From positions 714,828 to 778,827 of the forward strand of contig NZ_LMDP01000002.1 in the NCBI RefSeq assembly GCF_001425835.1: 64,000 nt of DNA, written 5' to 3'. Below are positions 61,986 through 64,000 of the stretch, one piece after another; within the stretch, counting starts at the first letter, position 1, and the number at the start of each line of letters is the position of its first letter. The notes under the pieces are model-generated. The model saw only the letters and a list, made by a program, of their open reading frames with translations. It did no database searches and was not told the origin of the DNA. The position numbers and the translations under genes are program-made. Origin of the DNA: Afipia sp. Root123D2 (GTDB lineage Bacteria > Pseudomonadota > Alphaproteobacteria > Rhizobiales > Xanthobacteraceae).

Positions 61986-63530
61986 TTACATCACGACTTC
62001 GATCAGCCGCGGGCCTTTCTGGGCAACGGAGTCGGTCAACGCCTTGTGGAAATCCTCGGCCGTGGTCACAGAGCGACCCGGCACGCCCATGCCCTTGGCG
62101 AGCGAAACCCAGTCGAGCGTCGGGTTATCGAGGTTCAGCATGTGGAGCGCTTTTTCACCGGGTTCACCGGCATCGACGCCCGCGAATTCGCCTTTCAGAA
62201 TCTGATAGGTGCGGTTCGCGAACACCACCGTGGTGACGTCGAGGCCTTCACGCGCCTGCGTCCACAACGATTGCAGCGTGTACATCGCGCTGCCGTCGCC
62301 CACCATGCAGATCACCTTGCGGTCGGGACACGCGACCGCGGCACCGGTCGCAACCGGCGTCGAAAAGCCGATCGAGCCGCCCATGTTCTGCAGCCAGTCA
62401 TGCGGCTTGGCACCCGCCGTCGGCGGAAAGAAACCACGTCCGGTGGTGATCGATTCATCGACCACGATCGCGTTCTCCGGAATCGCCATCGCGATCGCCT
62501 GCGCGATCGACGCATGATTCAGTGCGCCGGTCGGCTTCACCAGTTCGACGAGCTTCTGCGGTTGCTCGTCCTGCGCTTTCGCACCCAGCGCGTCGGCCAG
62601 CGCATGCAGCGCGCCGACCGAGTTTTCGCCGGCCTCGCACATGCGATGGACTTCGCACCCTTCCGGCTTCAGCAGGCTCGGCTTGTTCGGATAAGCGAAG
62701 AACGCGACGGGATCGGCGGTTTCGACCAGAATGATGTGCCGGAAATCCTTGAGGATCGGCAGCGCCTGTTCGATGACATACGGAATGCGATCGATCGAAT
62801 AGCGCCCCTGCCCGCGCGCCATGCGCGGATTGTAGGTCTGGCCCATCACCTTGCAGCCGGTCTTGCCGGCGATGCGGGACGCGAGTTTCAGGCCCTTCTC
62901 GGTCAGGGCGTGACCGGTGAGAAGCAGCAGCGTCTGCTCGCCGGTGCGCAAAACCCGCGCGGCTTCCTCAACTGCCTTCGGTGAATAGCTCGGCTGTTGC
63001 GAACTGGCCGGCACCTGCGCGATACCGTCCGCTTCCTTCCAGGCCGTGTCGGCCGGCAGGATCAGGGTGGCGATCTGGCCGGGATGGCCGTTGGCAGCAG
63101 CAATGGCGGCGGCGCCGTCGCGCGCGACCGACTTCGCGTCCGGCGACGTGCGAACCCAGGCCGACATCGGGCGCGCGATCCCCTCGATGTCCGATGTCAG
63201 CGGCGCGTTGTATTCGATGTGGTAGGTGGCGTGCTGCCCGACGATATTGACGATGCCGGAGCGCGCCTTCTTGGCGTTGTGCAGATTGGCGAGACCGTTG
63301 GCGAGGCCGGGGCCGAGATGCAGCAGCGTCGATGCGGGCTTTTCCAGCATCCGGTAATAGCCATCGGCGGCGCCGGTCACGACGCCCTCGAACAGGCCGA
63401 GAACACAACGCATCCCTTCCACGCGATCGAGCGCCGCGACGAAATGCATCTCCGATGTGCCCGGATTGGTGAAGCAGACGTTGACTTCGCCCGCAACCAG
63501 CGTTCGCACCAGACTTTCCGCACCGTTCAT
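61986..63530 (-). CDS. Thiamine-diphosphate enzyme, acetolactate-synthase-like large subunit
   Basis: A 514-residue ThDP-dependent enzyme. The N-terminal PYR domain has the catalytic Glu in VLGLFEGVVTGAADGYYRM, near residue 49. The central TPP_enzyme_M domain follows, and the C-terminal PP domain has GDGSAMYTLQSLWTQAREGLDVTTVVFANRTYQIL, the GDG-N Mg/ThDP motif. It resembles the acetolactate-synthase-like or benzoylformate-decarboxylase branch more than IlvB, because it is shorter and no small subunit is adjacent. The substrate is unknown. Confidence 0.85.
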   Translation of the reverse strand: MNGAESLVRTLVAGEVNVCFTNPGTSEMHFVAALDRVEGMRCVLGLFEGVVTGAADGYYRMLEKPASTLLHLGPGLANGLANLHNAKKARSGIVNIVGQHATYHIEYNAPLTSDIEGIARPMSAWVRTSPDAKSVARDGAAAIAAANGHPGQIATLILPADTAWKEADGIAQVPASSQQPSYSPKAVEEAARVLRTGEQTLLLLTGHALTEKGLKLASRIAGKTGCKVMGQTYNPRMARGQGRYSIDRIPYVIEQALPILKDFRHIILVETADPVAFFAYPNKPSLLKPEGCEVHRMCEAGENSVGALHALADALGAKAQDEQPQKLVELVKPTGALNHASIAQAIAMAIPENAIVVDESITTGRGFFPPTAGAKPHDWLQNMGGSIGFSTPVATGAAVACPDRKVICMVGDGSAMYTLQSLWTQAREGLDVTTVVFANRTYQILKGEFAGVDAGEPGEKALHMLNLDNPTLDWVSLAKGMGVPGRSVTTAEDFHKALTDSVAQKGPRLIEVVM

Positions 63531-63786
63531 CGCTTCACTCCCATTGTTTTTTATTGGTCACAAAGATCAACCATCCTTTGGCGCATCCGTCAAAGGCCGA
63601 TGACAGATAGAACCGATGCGCTGCAGGCAGGCCGACGGCGGCAGGAACCCGCGAACCGATGCTTTGAGGTCACGCAGAGCCGGCAAATCGCCGCCTCACG
63701 CGACCGCATCTTGCGAAAAAAGGCGAATTGTGGCCTGTCTGATTGGGTTATTTGGATATTCCCTAATGAAATACCGAGAGGTCTCG
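63531..63786. other. Intergenic region
   Basis: Divergent promoter region between the ThDP enzyme and the secreted protein at 63787. No motif of note is visible apart from moderately AT-rich patches near 63540 and 63750. Confidence 0.4.
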
Positions 63787-64000
63787 ATGAAACGCCTGCT
63801 TGCCGTCGTGTTAGCCGCCATTTCCTGGGGCGCAATATCGCAACCCGCAGCGGCCAGAGAGCGCCACCCGCAGCAGGATTTCGCAGTGCAGGAAGCCCCG
63901 TTCGGCGGCTTGTTCAGAGGCTTCGGCCTGGGAGCGAGCTCCGGCCCCGTCCAGCGCTCCTACGTCAATATCCAGGGCAACTACAAACCCGGCTCGATCA
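63787..64000 (+). CDS. Secreted protein, possibly an L,D-transpeptidase, cut by window end
   Basis: The visible 71 residues start at the ATG at 63787, which has GAGAGG upstream. A signal peptide (MKRLLAVVLAAISWGAISQPAAA) is followed by a glycine-rich stretch and SYVNIQGNYKPGSI, which resembles the lead-in to the YkuD catalytic domain in rhizobial L,D-transpeptidases, where a similar NYxPGTI motif precedes the domain. The catalytic part lies outside the window, so the call is tentative. Confidence 0.5.
   Translation, partial: MKRLLAVVLAAISWGAISQPAAARERHPQQDFAVQEAPFGGLFRGFGLGASSGPVQRSYVNIQGNYKPGSI

Overview
The window is chromosomal DNA of an alphaproteobacterium, most probably of the Nitrobacteraceae/Bradyrhizobiaceae (the Bradyrhizobium, Afipia, Rhodopseudomonas and Nitrobacter group). 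The evidence is the cell-cycle pair ctrA and chpT beside flagellar and chemotaxis genes, an EipA/DUF1134 envelope protein, a cheA-W-Y-B-R cluster with a receiver domain on CheA, a Flp pilin, and many ATGA-overlapping operons of high GC content.

Layout. 0-6.3 kb: a small membrane protein, a prolyl-tRNA editing protein, a polyamine/opine-type ABC importer operon (minus strand), and a divergent GlxA-type AraC regulator. 6.4-11.5 kb: an IS3 orfA fragment, then a phage-like cassette of ParB-methyltransferase, DUF5681 protein and terminase large subunit, followed by a secreted protein, an XRE regulator and a small helical protein. 11.7-19.9 kb: a LivFGMH importer, its binding protein, an amidase, an AmiC-like cytoplasmic sensor and a divergent MarR regulator, probably for amide or nitrile-derived nitrogen. 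20.4-24 kb: an IS3 orfB remnant, then dadA-dadX with a divergent Lrp regulator (D/L-alanine catabolism). 24-35.4 kb: a second Liv-type importer with a fused permease-ATPase, a PuuE-like deacetylase, a binding protein, an amidase and an M20 amidohydrolase, then a TetR regulator, an omega-amino-acid aminotransferase and an XRE-cupin regulator. This block looks like ureide, hydantoin or pyrimidine-type nitrogen catabolism. 35.4-36.4 kb: a second, rearranged remnant of the methyltransferase/DUF5681/helical-protein cassette, in the opposite orientation to the first. 36.4-41 kb: an AT-richer, gene-poor island ending in a tyrosine recombinase next to a tRNA(CAT) gene. It contains an elaborate nested hairpin flanked by a direct repeat.

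41-58 kb is core genome. It holds a DUF1328 protein, an MFS transporter, flhA, an ECF sigma/anti-sigma pair, fliJ, fliI, ctrA, cheR, cheB, cheY, cheW, cheA and chpT. The phosphorelay partners ChpT and CtrA therefore flank the chemotaxis operon, and the ctrA upstream region is unusually dense in GANTC (CcrM) sites. 57-64 kb holds cysQ, a YHS protein, eipA, a coiled-coil membrane protein, tRNA-Val(CAC), a cupin, a Flp pilin, a thiamine-diphosphate enzyme and the start of a secreted protein that may be an L,D-transpeptidase.

The catabolic genes read as one nitrogen-scavenging block: two importers, two amidases, a ureide-type amidohydrolase and deacetylase, an aminotransferase, alanine racemase and D-amino-acid dehydrogenase, each set with its own regulator. 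Diverged copies of the terminase/methyltransferase cassette lie on both sides of it.
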